Source: Flavobacterium sp. N2038 (GTDB taxonomy: Bacteria > Bacteroidota > Bacteroidia > Flavobacteriales > Flavobacteriaceae). Taken from it: 64,000 bases of DNA. The translations under genes and the position numbers were made by a program. This document shows positions 40,501-48,799 of this stretch, in pieces. The stretch spans positions 186,001 through 250,000 of the forward strand of contig NZ_CP110001.1 of assembly GCF_025947185.1 (NCBI RefSeq), in the 5' to 3' direction. The notes below the pieces were generated by a model. That model made no database searches. It had not been told where the DNA came from and saw nothing but the letters and a program-made list of their open reading frames with translations. The number at the start of each line of letters is the position of its first letter. Within the stretch, counting starts at the first letter, position 1.

Positions 40501-41223
40501 ATGAAAGCAAAATTACTCACAACCATTTCCTTTTTCACTTATCAATTAAGTATTTCTCAAACCGAAAAAGTATTGAACGGAAAAGTTCTTTCGCAAAACG
40601 TTCCGCTTGACAAGGTGGAAGTCATAAATAAAACTGGCAAAACAAGTAGTAGAACAAACGAATTTGGAGAGTTTTCAATTTTAGCAAAAGAGCAGGACAG
40701 TTTATTGTTTTTTTCAAAGAATTACTTATTTACAAGATTGAAACTAACGTTGAAAGATCTAGAAAAAAACTATCTCATTGTCGAAATGAATCCAAAAGCC
40801 GAAGAATTGGAGAATGTTATAGTTTCTAAATCTGTTTTTACTAAAACTGAAATTAAAAAAATCGTAAATAATAAGGACGAAATAAATAAGATTATAATTC
40901 GAAAGAAATTTGATGAAGTAACTTCAAAAGTGACTGTTTATGACGGGAGAATCAAAAATGGATTAGATTTCAGTTACCCCATTTTTGATAAACCGAAGAA
41001 AAAAATTGAACCTCGTGACGACCGTTTTAGAAAACTTGTCATCGCTTCTTGCTCTCCAGATTTTTTCATCAAAAATTTAAAAATTAAACCCGAAGAAAAG
41101 GAACTTTTTTTAAAATTCTGCGATGCCGACCCAAAATCTAAAATTCTTTTAGAACATCCAAATGTTCTGGCGGTAATGGATTTTTTGTATGATAAGAATG
41201 ATGAGTTTAAGAAACCGAAATAG
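40501..41223 (+). CDS. Exported protein with carboxypeptidase-like regulatory domain, copy 2
   Basis: 240 residues, beginning at the base after the previous stop. It repeats the architecture of copy 1: MKAKLLTTISFFTYQLSISQ, VLNGKVLSQNVPLDKVEVIN, SSRTNEFGEFSILAKEQDSL, DDRFRKLVIASCSPDFFIKN, LKIKPEEKELFLKFCDADPK. The two ends are best conserved, while the centre (residues about 115-165) has diverged and gained Lys/Ile-rich sequence. A tandem duplication is evident. Function unknown. Confidence 0.78.
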   Translation: MKAKLLTTISFFTYQLSISQTEKVLNGKVLSQNVPLDKVEVINKTGKTSSRTNEFGEFSILAKEQDSLLFFSKNYLFTRLKLTLKDLEKNYLIVEMNPKAEELENVIVSKSVFTKTEIKKIVNNKDEINKIIIRKKFDEVTSKVTVYDGRIKNGLDFSYPIFDKPKKKIEPRDDRFRKLVIASCSPDFFIKNLKIKPEEKELFLKFCDADPKSKILLEHPNVLAVMDFLYDKNDEFKKPK

Positions 41224-41261
41224 CTTAACTTGAAACAAAAAAACTTGAAACCTGAAACAAA

Positions 41262-41738
41262 CTATTTATTCAGCCACCAAATACTAGCGTTCAAAACTGC
41301 TGCAAACGCAACCCACACCATATATGGAATCAATAAATAACCCGAAATTTTATTGATTTTGACAAATTTTAAATACGTTTCGTAAATCATCAGCCATAAA
41401 AGCACGATTTCAATTAAAGCCAGCATCGGATTTTTCAATCCGAAGAATAGATATGACCAAATCGAATTTAAAATCAATTGAATTATAAAGAACAATAATG
41501 CCTTCTTAACTTCTTCGGTTTGCTCTTTTATCTTGTCCCAGACTAAAGCCGCAGCAATCGCCATAAAAATGTAAAGAATAGTCCAAACTGGCATAAAAAT
41601 CCAATTCGGCGGATTAAAAACCGGTTTTTCCAGCATTACATACCAAGTTTCAATACTTGGTCTTGTTACTAAACTTGCAGAATATCCAACTGCTAAACAA
41701 ATAATTAATGCAATAGCGATTTTTACGAACTTATTCAT
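41262..41738 (-). CDS. TspO/MBR-family membrane protein
   Basis: The start is the ATG at 41738 (MNKFVKIAIALIICLAVGYS), 158 residues. A frame extension to 41804 would start in the inverted repeat region. Five hydrophobic helices, with the family motifs WYVMLEKPVFNPPNWIFMPV and WTILYIFMAIAAALVW, and a C-terminal VWVAFAAVLNASIWWLN. TspO proteins bind porphyrins and are tied to stress and tetrapyrrole handling. It is divergent from mvaD and convergent with the tandem exported pair. Confidence 0.9.
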   Translation of the reverse strand: MNKFVKIAIALIICLAVGYSASLVTRPSIETWYVMLEKPVFNPPNWIFMPVWTILYIFMAIAAALVWDKIKEQTEEVKKALLFFIIQLILNSIWSYLFFGLKNPMLALIEIVLLWLMIYETYLKFVKINKISGYLLIPYMVWVAFAAVLNASIWWLNK

Positions 41739-41780
41739 GGTATCAATTTTGTAGTCAAAAATAGTTAAAAGAAAATTAAA

Positions 41781-41846
41781 CCATAATAAGTAATATAAGT
41801 TCATTTTAGCAAAGCCTGCTTATAATTTCTTATATTACTTATATGG
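41781..41846. repeat. Inverted repeat between tspO and mvaD
   Basis: CCATAATAAGTAATATAAG (41781-41799) pairs with CTTATATTACTTATATGG (41829-41846), differing by one base gap. It is centred between two divergent genes. A TATCTTTG -7-like element for mvaD is at 41864-41871. It may be an operator shared by both promoters or a mobile palindrome. Confidence 0.7.
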
Positions 41847-41888
41847 TGAAAAAATTTAAAAACTATCTTTGCCAAAATTTTATAATTC

Positions 41889-42989
41889 ATGTTAACAGCA
41901 GCTGATTTTATTCCAAATCAATATACTTCAACAATCGAAAACGGAAACTTTGAATGGAGCGCTCCAAGCAACATTGCATTAGTGAAATACTGGGGTAAAA
42001 AAGACAACCAGATTCCGGCAAATCCATCTGTAAGTTTTACACTAAACAATTGCAAAACAATTACAAAGCTGGCTTTTTCAAAAAAAGACAATTCGACTCC
42101 GCTCAGCGAGACAAATAGCTTTTCTTTTGATTTGCTTTTTGAAGGAAAACCTAAAGAAGATTTTAAACCAAAGATTCAGAAATTTTTAGAAAGAGTTGAA
42201 ATTTATTTGCCGTTTTTGAAAGAATATCATTTTACAATTGACACTCAGAATACATTTCCACACAGTTCAGGAATTGCATCTTCGGCTTCAGGAATGGCGG
42301 CTTTGGCAATGAATTTTATGAGTTTAGAGAAATTATTAAATCCGGAAATGACAGATGATTATTTCTATCAAAAAGCCTCATTTTTGGCCCGTTTAGGTTC
42401 AGGAAGTGCCTGCCGAAGCGTAAAAGGAAATGTAGTTGTTTGGGGAAATCAAGCCAATATTGAAGGAAGCACCGATTTATTTGGTGTTGAATTTCCATAT
42501 GCGATTCACGAAAATTTCAAGAACTATCAAGATACTATTTTATTAGTCGATAAAGGCGAAAAACAAGTTTCAAGTACTGTAGGACACGACTTAATGCATA
42601 ATCATCCTTATGCTGAAAGACGTTTTGCTCAGGCACATGAAAATCTGGATAAACTAGTGAACATTTTTGAAAGCGGTGATTTAGTAGAATTCATAAAAGT
42701 TGTAGAAAGCGAAGCTTTGACGCTACATGCTATGATGATGACTTCAATGCCCTATTTTATTTTAATGAAGCCAAATACGCTGCAAATCATAAATGCAATC
42801 TGGAAATTTAGACAAGAAACCCAGATTCCAGTATGTTTTACACTTGATGCCGGTGCAAATGTACATGTACTTTATCCCGAAAACGTTAGCGAAAAAGTAT
42901 TACAATTTATTCAGGACGAATTAGTTGTATTTTGTCAGAATGGTCAGTACATTTGCGACAAAATTGGAAGCGGATCAATTGCATTATAA
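41889..42989 (+). CDS. mvaD: Diphosphomevalonate decarboxylase
   Basis: 366 residues. GHMP-superfamily features of this enzyme are visible: SAPSNIALVKYWGKKDNQIP near residue 25, the phosphate loop TFPHSSGIASSASGMAALAM, SGSACRSVKGNVVVWG, and the catalytic Asp in TLDAGANVHVL. It converts mevalonate diphosphate to isopentenyl diphosphate with ATP. Mevalonate kinase follows 47 bases later. A 16-base word found also in the cyclase gene at 55337 is embedded in frame at 42092-42107, coding the unexpected STPLS. Confidence 0.93.
   Translation: MLTAADFIPNQYTSTIENGNFEWSAPSNIALVKYWGKKDNQIPANPSVSFTLNNCKTITKLAFSKKDNSTPLSETNSFSFDLLFEGKPKEDFKPKIQKFLERVEIYLPFLKEYHFTIDTQNTFPHSSGIASSASGMAALAMNFMSLEKLLNPEMTDDYFYQKASFLARLGSGSACRSVKGNVVVWGNQANIEGSTDLFGVEFPYAIHENFKNYQDTILLVDKGEKQVSSTVGHDLMHNHPYAERRFAQAHENLDKLVNIFESGDLVEFIKVVESEALTLHAMMMTSMPYFILMKPNTLQIINAIWKFRQETQIPVCFTLDAGANVHVLYPENVSEKVLQFIQDELVVFCQNGQYICDKIGSGSIAL
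42092..42107 (+). repeat. Dispersed repeat word inside mvaD (codes STPLS)
   Basis: TTCGACTCCGCTCAGC, identical to 55337-55352. It lies in a poorly conserved loop of the protein (about residues 68-73) and keeps the frame. Confidence 0.6.
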
Positions 42990-43036
42990 TTTTCCGTATC
43001 TTTAATTAATTTTTTAAGACAGACATAAAATAAATC

Positions 43037-43975
43037 ATGAAAGGACCACTATTTTACTCAAAAATATTACTCTTTGGAGAATACGGAATTATCCGCGACT
43101 CTAAAGGACTTTCTATCCCTTATAATTTTTACAACGGTGCATTGAAGAAATCTGAAGAGCCAACGGCAGAAGCAATCTCTTCAAACAAAAGTTTAAGAAG
43201 TTTTGCTTCTTATCTTGAAGTACTTCATGTACAGCAACCGGAATTGGTTACTTTTGATTTGAACACGCTTAAAAACGATGTTGAAACCGGAATGTACTTT
43301 GATTCCAGTATTCCTCAAGGATATGGCGTTGGAAGCAGTGGTGCCCTCGTAGCAGCTATTTATGATAAATATGCTATTAACAAAATCACTGTTTTAGAAA
43401 ATTTAACCCGCGAAAAGCTTTTACAGCTAAAAAATATATTTTCTCAGATGGAAAGCTTTTTCCATGGAAAAAGTTCTGGTTTAGATCCGTTAAATAGCTA
43501 TTTGAGTATTCCGATTTTAATTAATTCTAAAGATAATATTGAAGCAACCGGAATTCCGACTCAAAGCTTTGACGGAAAAGGTGCTGTATTTTTATTAGAC
43601 TCAGGAATTGTTGGTGAAACGGCTCCTATGGTAAATATTTTTATGGAAAACCTAAAAGACAAAGGTTTCCGCACGATGCTTAAAAATCAGTTTGTTAAAT
43701 ATACAGATGCCTGCGTAGAAAACTTTCTGCATGGAGATATGAAATCGCTGTTTACCAATACTAAGAAGCTTTCTAAGGTTGTATTAAACAACTTTAAACC
43801 AATGATTCCGGAACAATTTCACGGAATCTGGCAGCACGGAATTGATACTAACGATTATTACTTAAAACTTTGCGGTTCTGGTGGAGGCGGTTATATTCTT
43901 GGCTTTACCGAAGATTTAGAACGCGCAAAAGCATCTTTGAAAGATTACAAACTAGAAGTAGTTTATCAATTTTAA
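43037..43975 (+). CDS. mvk: Mevalonate kinase
   Basis: 312 residues with GHMP kinase organisation: FYSKILLFGEYGIIRDSKGL at the N-terminus, phosphate loop IPQGYGVGSSGALVAAIY (92-109), the typical mevalonate-kinase string FFHGKSSGLDPLNSYLS, and a late KLCGSGGGGYILGF. It phosphorylates mevalonate to 5-phosphomevalonate. It sits directly between mvaD and a DUF502 gene. Together with the HMG-CoA reductase and GYDIA kinase at the left end, it supports a full lower mevalonate route. Confidence 0.88.
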   Translation: MKGPLFYSKILLFGEYGIIRDSKGLSIPYNFYNGALKKSEEPTAEAISSNKSLRSFASYLEVLHVQQPELVTFDLNTLKNDVETGMYFDSSIPQGYGVGSSGALVAAIYDKYAINKITVLENLTREKLLQLKNIFSQMESFFHGKSSGLDPLNSYLSIPILINSKDNIEATGIPTQSFDGKGAVFLLDSGIVGETAPMVNIFMENLKDKGFRTMLKNQFVKYTDACVENFLHGDMKSLFTNTKKLSKVVLNNFKPMIPEQFHGIWQHGIDTNDYYLKLCGSGGGGYILGFTEDLERAKASLKDYKLEVVYQF

Positions 43976-44050
43976 GTTTTATTCTCTTAAAAAAGTTAGC
44001 GCTATTTGAATACATTTTCCTAAAATCTTAATCCTAAAAAGTTACTGAAT

Positions 44051-44641
44051 ATGAAAAGTATTTTAAAGATTATCAAAGCAACTTTTTTAGGAGGAATTCT
44101 TTTTTTAGTACCATTAGTTGTTCTGTTGGTTTTTTTGGAAAAAGGATATGGAATAATTCAAAAAACCACGCTCCCTATTGTAAATAACTTTCCAAAAATT
44201 AATGTTTTAGGAATTGCACTTCAGGAACTTATTGGAATATTGATTATTATTCTTATTTGCTTATTTGCGGGATTGCTGGCAAAAACTGTGGCTGCCAGGA
44301 ATCTGGTTCAAAAATTAGAAGACGGTGTTTTGAGTTTTGTTCCCGGATATTCATTTATGAAAAGCATGAATGAAAATATTTTAGGTTTTGAATCTAATGA
44401 AGACTTAAAAGTAATCCTGGTCCCTACTGATGCCGGCTTGCAATTTGCTTTTTTAATAGAACAAATAAGTGAAGAGAAATTTACAGTCTTTATTCCGGAT
44501 GCGCCAAATCCATGGAGCGGATCTGTAGTTTTTGTAGAAAAAAAAGACATCCAGGATATTGAAATTACACAAAAACAGGCTCTGGCTTGTATTAGAAAAC
44601 TAGGTTATGGTTCTAAAGAATTGTTAAAAAACAAACTCTAA
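44051..44641 (+). CDS. DUF502 membrane protein
   Basis: 196 residues. Two N-terminal hydrophobic segments (about 10-30, FLGGILFLVPLVVLLVFLE, and 55-80, LIGILIIILICLFAGLLAK) are followed by a soluble domain with ILVPTDAGLQFAFLIEQI and FTVFIPDAPNPWSGSVVFV. This is the DUF502 pattern: a two-helix inner membrane protein of unknown role. It lies between mevalonate kinase and a prenyltransferase, so a link to isoprenoid or membrane lipid metabolism is possible but unproven. Confidence 0.85.
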   Translation: MKSILKIIKATFLGGILFLVPLVVLLVFLEKGYGIIQKTTLPIVNNFPKINVLGIALQELIGILIIILICLFAGLLAKTVAARNLVQKLEDGVLSFVPGYSFMKSMNENILGFESNEDLKVILVPTDAGLQFAFLIEQISEEKFTVFIPDAPNPWSGSVVFVEKKDIQDIEITQKQALACIRKLGYGSKELLKNKL

Positions 44642-44702
44642 ATTTTTGAATCAAAAAATATATTTTAACTTCCCTCAATATAATCCATCACACTTTTAAT
44701 TT

Positions 44703-45659
44703 ATGTTAAGCAGACAGCACAAACTTATAGTAATGAAAATTGTTAGTTTGTTTTCTGTCGTGCGTGGTTACAATATTCCGATCATTATTCTGGCACAATA
44801 TTTATCGGCTATTTTTATTCTCGCTCCCGAGAAAAGAGCACTTGATATCTTACTTGATTTTTATTTATTTCTAATTGTTTTTGCATCTGCAATTACAATT
44901 GCTTCAGGATATATTATCAATAATTTTTACGACAGCCAAAAGGATTTAATAAACAGACCAAACAAATCGATGCTGGATCGTTTAGTGAGTCAAAAGACAA
45001 AACTAACCGTTTATTTTAGTCTAAATTTTATAGCTGTATTAATGGCTTCCATTGTTTCATGGCGTGCTTTTTTGTTCTTTTCAGGCTATATTTTTTTGAT
45101 TTGGTTTTACTCCCATAAAATAAAAAAATATCCATTTGTTGGCAATTTAACAGCCGCACTTATGGCAGTAACTCCTTTTTTTGCCATTCTGTTATATTTC
45201 TACAATTCGATTTCGTTTGAAGAAATTGAAAATCATATGAGTCATTTTATGGTTATTTCGGCGCATGCTGTATTCCTGTTTTTATTGCTTCTAATTCGCG
45301 AAATGATAAAAGATTTAGAAAATCTGAAAGGCGATTTAGCTAATGATTATCGCACGATCCCTATTATTTACAGCGAAAAAGTTTCTAAACAAATTATTAC
45401 CATTTTGACTTTTTTAACGGTCTTTCCGGTTTATATTCTAGTTAATATTTATGATGTTGGGTATATGGATATTTACTTTTATATCTGTTTTGGAGTATTA
45501 TTATTTTTCCTGATTTATCTATGGAGATCAAATTCTAAAGAACATTTTTTAATACTTCATAATGTTTTGAAATTTCTGATTGTTTCGGGAGTTTTCTGCA
45601 TTGTTTTGATTAATCCGAGTGTTTTGTGGCATGGACGTCAATTGATTTCTAATTTCTAA
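44703..45659 (+). CDS. UbiA-family prenyltransferase, geranylgeranylglycerol-phosphate type
   Basis: 318 residues from ATG 44703. An inner ATG at 44733 (MKIVSLFSVVRGYNIPIIIL) is an equally plausible start. About eight membrane helices. The two Asp-rich prenyl diphosphate motifs are INNFYDSQKDLINRPNKSM (N-x2-D-x3-D) and IKDLENLKGDLANDYRTIPI (D-x5-D-type). The pattern resembles the archaeal-like digeranylgeranylglyceryl-phosphate synthase branch that Bacteroidota often carry, rather than MenA or UbiA. Position after mevalonate genes suits prenyl-lipid synthesis. The actual acceptor is unknown. Confidence 0.82.
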   Translation: MLSRQHKLIVMKIVSLFSVVRGYNIPIIILAQYLSAIFILAPEKRALDILLDFYLFLIVFASAITIASGYIINNFYDSQKDLINRPNKSMLDRLVSQKTKLTVYFSLNFIAVLMASIVSWRAFLFFSGYIFLIWFYSHKIKKYPFVGNLTAALMAVTPFFAILLYFYNSISFEEIENHMSHFMVISAHAVFLFLLLLIREMIKDLENLKGDLANDYRTIPIIYSEKVSKQIITILTFLTVFPVYILVNIYDVGYMDIYFYICFGVLLFFLIYLWRSNSKEHFLILHNVLKFLIVSGVFCIVLINPSVLWHGRQLISNF

Positions 45660-45978
45660 AATAGTTGTTTCACGCAGATTTGACAGATTAAGCAGATTTT
45701 CATTGTGTAAGTCTTTGTGTTGGCTTTGAGCAAGTACGTAATAACTAAATATTTATAAGAAGCCAATTGTCTAAACCCTAGCCCCGATTGAAGAGGAAAT
45801 CCTTTTGTTTTTTTGAAGAAAAAATAAAAGATTGAAACGAAAAGCGGGAAACCATGCCTTAAAAAATATCTTTTGTGATGCTTTAAATCATTACAAATTT
45901 GACCGCTATTAATCTAAGAACATAGAACTTAAGAATATTTAGCAAGAATAAACTATCTTTGCACAAATTACAGATTTT
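45660..45978. other. 319-base spacer with repeats
   Basis: Holds a CACGCAGATT/GCAGATT fragment (45670-45705), the structured element at 45772-45855, and a TATCTTTG -7-like element at 45954-45961 that probably serves the pseudouridine synthase gene. No coding frame of merit. Confidence 0.6.
45772..45855 (+). repeat. Structured intergenic element (CCCTAGCCCCGATTGAAG type)
   Basis: Starts ACCCTAGCCCCGATTGAAG. It contains an inner hairpin AATCCTTTT...AAAAGATT and an outer pair CCCCG with CGGGA. I recall similar sequences being widespread between genes in flavobacteria, but have not checked it here. It may be an RNA structure or a short mobile repeat. Confidence 0.55.
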
Positions 45979-46887
45979 ATGAACAATAAGGAAGGCAATA
46001 ATAAAAGAGGCGGATCTAGACCAAACAGCTCAAGATCAAACTCTAGCAAGCCAAAACCTCCTATGGCAAAACGTGCTCAGGGGCCTAAAAAAGTGAAGCC
46101 GGAAGTTAAAGCGGCTCAAGAAGCAGCAGAGCAAAAAATTAAGAAGCAAAACCAGGCTCCGAAGAGACAAAAGGCTTCTGACGAAATTCGTCTGAACAAA
46201 TATATCTCTAATTCAGGGGTTTGCTCTCGTCGTGATGCCGATATATATATTCAGTCCGGTAACGTAAAAGTTAACGGAACTGTTGTTACCGAAATGGGGT
46301 ATTTGGTAAAAATTAATGATGTCGTAAACTTTGACGGCGTTACTCTGACTCCGGAAAAGAAAGAATATATTTTACTGAACAAACCTAAAAACTTTACGAC
46401 TGCATTTGATGAAGGTCAGGAGTATCGTAACGTTCTGGAACTTGTTCGTGGAGCTACAAATGCTAAAATTGGAGCTATTGGTAGAATGGATAAAAACACA
46501 ACCGGATTGTTGTTGTTTACCAACGATACTGATATGATTCGTAAATTTACTTTACCAAATCAGAAATCGTCTAAAATCTATCAGGTTTCACTAGACAAAA
46601 ACTTAAAGTTTGAGGATTTAGAAAAAATCAGCAAAGGTTTAGTTCTTGACGGACACCGCGTATTTGTTGAGGAAGTTAGTTATATCGAGAAAGAAGCAAA
46701 AAGCGAAGTGGGTCTTAAACTTCGTTCATCAAATGTAAAAGTGGTTCGTGCTATTTTTGAACACTTTGAATATGATGTTTTACGTATTGATCGTGTTGCC
46801 TTTGCAGGTTTAACAAAGAAAAATTTACCAAGAGGTAACTGGCGTTTTCTGACAGACCAAGAGGTTATCAATTTGAAAAACGCTTAA
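45979..46887 (+). CDS. RsuA/RluB-family pseudouridine synthase
   Basis: 302 residues. A Lys/Ser/Pro-rich disordered N-terminus (1-70) is followed by an S4 RNA-binding domain (EIRLNKYISNSGVCSRRDAD to NVKVNGTVVTEMG), then the catalytic domain with GRMDKNTTGLLLFTND, where the nucleophile is Asp at about 171, and GLKLRSSNVKVVRAIFEHF. It is likely to modify one uridine in 23S or 16S rRNA. The basic N-terminal extension is common in Bacteroidota members. Confidence 0.9.
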   Translation: MNNKEGNNKRGGSRPNSSRSNSSKPKPPMAKRAQGPKKVKPEVKAAQEAAEQKIKKQNQAPKRQKASDEIRLNKYISNSGVCSRRDADIYIQSGNVKVNGTVVTEMGYLVKINDVVNFDGVTLTPEKKEYILLNKPKNFTTAFDEGQEYRNVLELVRGATNAKIGAIGRMDKNTTGLLLFTNDTDMIRKFTLPNQKSSKIYQVSLDKNLKFEDLEKISKGLVLDGHRVFVEEVSYIEKEAKSEVGLKLRSSNVKVVRAIFEHFEYDVLRIDRVAFAGLTKKNLPRGNWRFLTDQEVINLKNA

Positions 46888-46912
46888 TAAGCCGTTTCAA
46901 ATTTTAAATATT

Positions 46913-46948
46913 AATCCTGTTTTGCTTTTGTAAGACGGGATTTTTTTT
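46913..46948 (+). terminator. Terminator of the pseudouridine synthase gene
   Basis: An 11-bp stem AATCCTGTTTT with AAGACGGGATT (two G-T pairs) followed by T8. It lies in the 59-base space before the convergent DUF937 gene's stop. Confidence 0.75.
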
Positions 46949-47549
46949 AGAAACTAAAAAAGTTGTGTCCGAAAAGTGTAAATATCGATCTCCCGATAGA
47001 TTGGTTTTTATCTTCGACAGTTTCGTAACATGAAAATCCTAAGATGATTTTGATTCCGGGTTGAATACTGTTCAGGATCTCTCTTTTTTGTTCTTCAAGA
47101 AGTAATTTTAAACTGTCTAATAACTGCATGTTATTTTTAAGATAAGAGATCACTAAAAGTGCTGAAAAGTTAAGTATTTCTCTGGCGGTTTCGCTTTTGA
47201 TTCCTACTTCGTTTGAAATCATTTCAGAAATTCTTCCTTTTTTATTTGTGAAGATTTCTTTTAGGATAGCGTTTCCTTCTATGCGGTAACAATCGTCAAC
47301 TGATAAAATTCTGCCAGAAGTAAAATCTACTTCCTGATAAAAAGTGGAATCATCTGCAATTAGGTTAATAATCTCTTTGTAAAAATCTGACTCGCTTGCT
47401 TTATTATACAAACCCATTAAAACTGTTCCTATTGATACATCTATTCCTTTGATTAATAAGGCATCATTTTCAAAATAAAACTTGTTTAACTTAGAAACGA
47501 CGTTGGAAGAAATGAAACGTCTTAGTTCAATTTGTAGGTTAGGAGTCAT
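46947..47549 (-). CDS. DUF937-family protein, 200 aa
   Basis: 200 residues, soluble and mostly helical, without signal peptide. Pieces such as VLMGLYNKASESDFYKEIIN, LSVDDCYRIEGNAILKEIF and SEMISNEVGIKSETAREILN resemble DUF937 repeats. Function is unknown for the family. The start is the ATG at 47549, and the 280-base region to the next gene (47550-47829) has no convincing gene, only an AT-rich, low-complexity frame. Confidence 0.75.
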   Translation of the reverse strand: MTPNLQIELRRFISSNVVSKLNKFYFENDALLIKGIDVSIGTVLMGLYNKASESDFYKEIINLIADDSTFYQEVDFTSGRILSVDDCYRIEGNAILKEIFTNKKGRISEMISNEVGIKSETAREILNFSALLVISYLKNNMQLLDSLKLLLEEQKREILNSIQPGIKIILGFSCYETVEDKNQSIGRSIFTLFGHNFFSF

Positions 47550-47829
47550 AGTTAATTTATTTAAATTATTTAAAACCGTTCAAAATAATCGATAAAGTGG
47601 GGCTTTTTATCGTTTATCAGGATAAAAATATAAAATATTTTAACATTTCCAAAAAGTTAGTTACAAATTTACGTGTCGATTTAACAGTTATTAACAGTGA
47701 AAATCTGCCAGTACCAGTAAACATAACCGTTTCGTTATCAAAAGAAAATGATTTTTTTTTTCACAAAAAACTCATTATTTTTCAAAAAAAACAGAAAAAT
47801 AAGAAAAAAGCTCTAAAAAATTTAGACAA

Positions 47830-48330
47830 TTAAAAGAGTATGCTACGATATTCCCACACCAGATGCAGGTAAAGACCTAGAAAAATAATACAAAACATGA
47901 AGTTGATAAAACTCGAAGCAAGAAATCCTAATAATGACCCTGTTGCTGCTTTTAGTGCACGCTCATGATTTTTAGAATCGTAAATAAGTTCTCCCAGGAA
48001 AGCACCAACAAATGGTCCTATAATAACTCCGAAAGGGATTGGTGCAAAAATACCTACTATTAAACCAATGTTTGTTCCCCAGACTCCATAAGAACTACCT
48101 CCAAATTTTTTGGTTCCTTTAGAAGGAATTATATAATCTAAAACTGTAATAATGATTGTAATGGCAAACGTAATCCCCAAAACCCAATAATTATTCTCGA
48201 CAGCTTTTGTTAAATACAACAACAACAAACCTACCCAACAACTTGATAATCCGGGTAAAACGGGAAGAAAACTACCAAAAACTCCAACTATCATACAGAT
48301 AAAACTGAGTGTCAACAATAATGAATCCAT
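47830..48330 (-). CDS. DUF456 membrane protein
   Basis: 166 residues, with long hydrophobic stretches and Gly/Pro-rich turns typical of DUF456: MIVGVFGSFLPVLPGLSSCW at the start, then FGGSSYGVWGTNIGLIVGIF and IPFGVIIGPFVGAFLGELIY, and a final hydrophobic helix. An inner membrane protein of unknown function. It is divergent from the 48375 gene with 44 bases between starts. Confidence 0.87.
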   Translation of the reverse strand: MDSLLLTLSFICMIVGVFGSFLPVLPGLSSCWVGLLLLYLTKAVENNYWVLGITFAITIIITVLDYIIPSKGTKKFGGSSYGVWGTNIGLIVGIFAPIPFGVIIGPFVGAFLGELIYDSKNHERALKAATGSLLGFLASSFINFMFCIIFLGLYLHLVWEYRSILF

Positions 48331-48374
48331 AAAAATTTTGTAATTTTACACCTACAATTTAAATAAATTTAAAG

Positions 48375-48749
48375 ATGCGTATTATATTAAAACTAGCTCT
48401 TTTGTCCTTATTGGTCAACATTAGTGTTTGTGCGCAAACTAAAGAAAAATCAATTGACGACAAAATATTACTAGACAGTCTTTATAAAAGTAATAAGAAA
48501 AAAGTATTAAATTTTTCAATGAAAGAATTTGACGCGCTTTTTTTTGAATTTTTCAGTAAAAAGAATGATCCTAATGTTCTTTTAACGAAAACAGAATTTT
48601 ACAATTATACCGTTCAAATTGCTGCATTCTCAGATCGGCTTGCTCTTTTATATCCTGACCAAAAGGAAGTTGCTGTCAAAAACAAAGAAACCTGGCTCTC
48701 TGAAAACTATGAAGATTATCTGGAATACAAGGCATCTCAAAAAAAATAA
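48375..48749 (+). CDS. Small exported hypothetical protein, 124 aa
   Basis: A signal peptide (MRIILKLALLSLLVNISVCA) with a cut after CAQ or lipidation at Cys19 (a weak lipobox, ISVC). The mature part is charged and helical, with LDSLYKSNKKKVLNFSMKEF and FSKKNDPNVLLTKTEFYNYT. No family recognised. The next gene, also an exported protein, starts 50 bases later. Confidence 0.7.
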   Translation: MRIILKLALLSLLVNISVCAQTKEKSIDDKILLDSLYKSNKKKVLNFSMKEFDALFFEFFSKKNDPNVLLTKTEFYNYTVQIAAFSDRLALLYPDQKEVAVKNKETWLSENYEDYLEYKASQKK

Positions 48750-48799
48750 TCGTACTTTTATATTTTAAATAACAGTTTATTTAATTCAACGCCAAAATC

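Noticed and set aside
47597..47833. 78-codon frame with GTG start between DUF937 and DUF456 genes
   Set aside because: Highly AT-rich, Lys/Asn-rich low-complexity sequence, overlaps the end of DUF456, no recognisable family or signal; probably chance.
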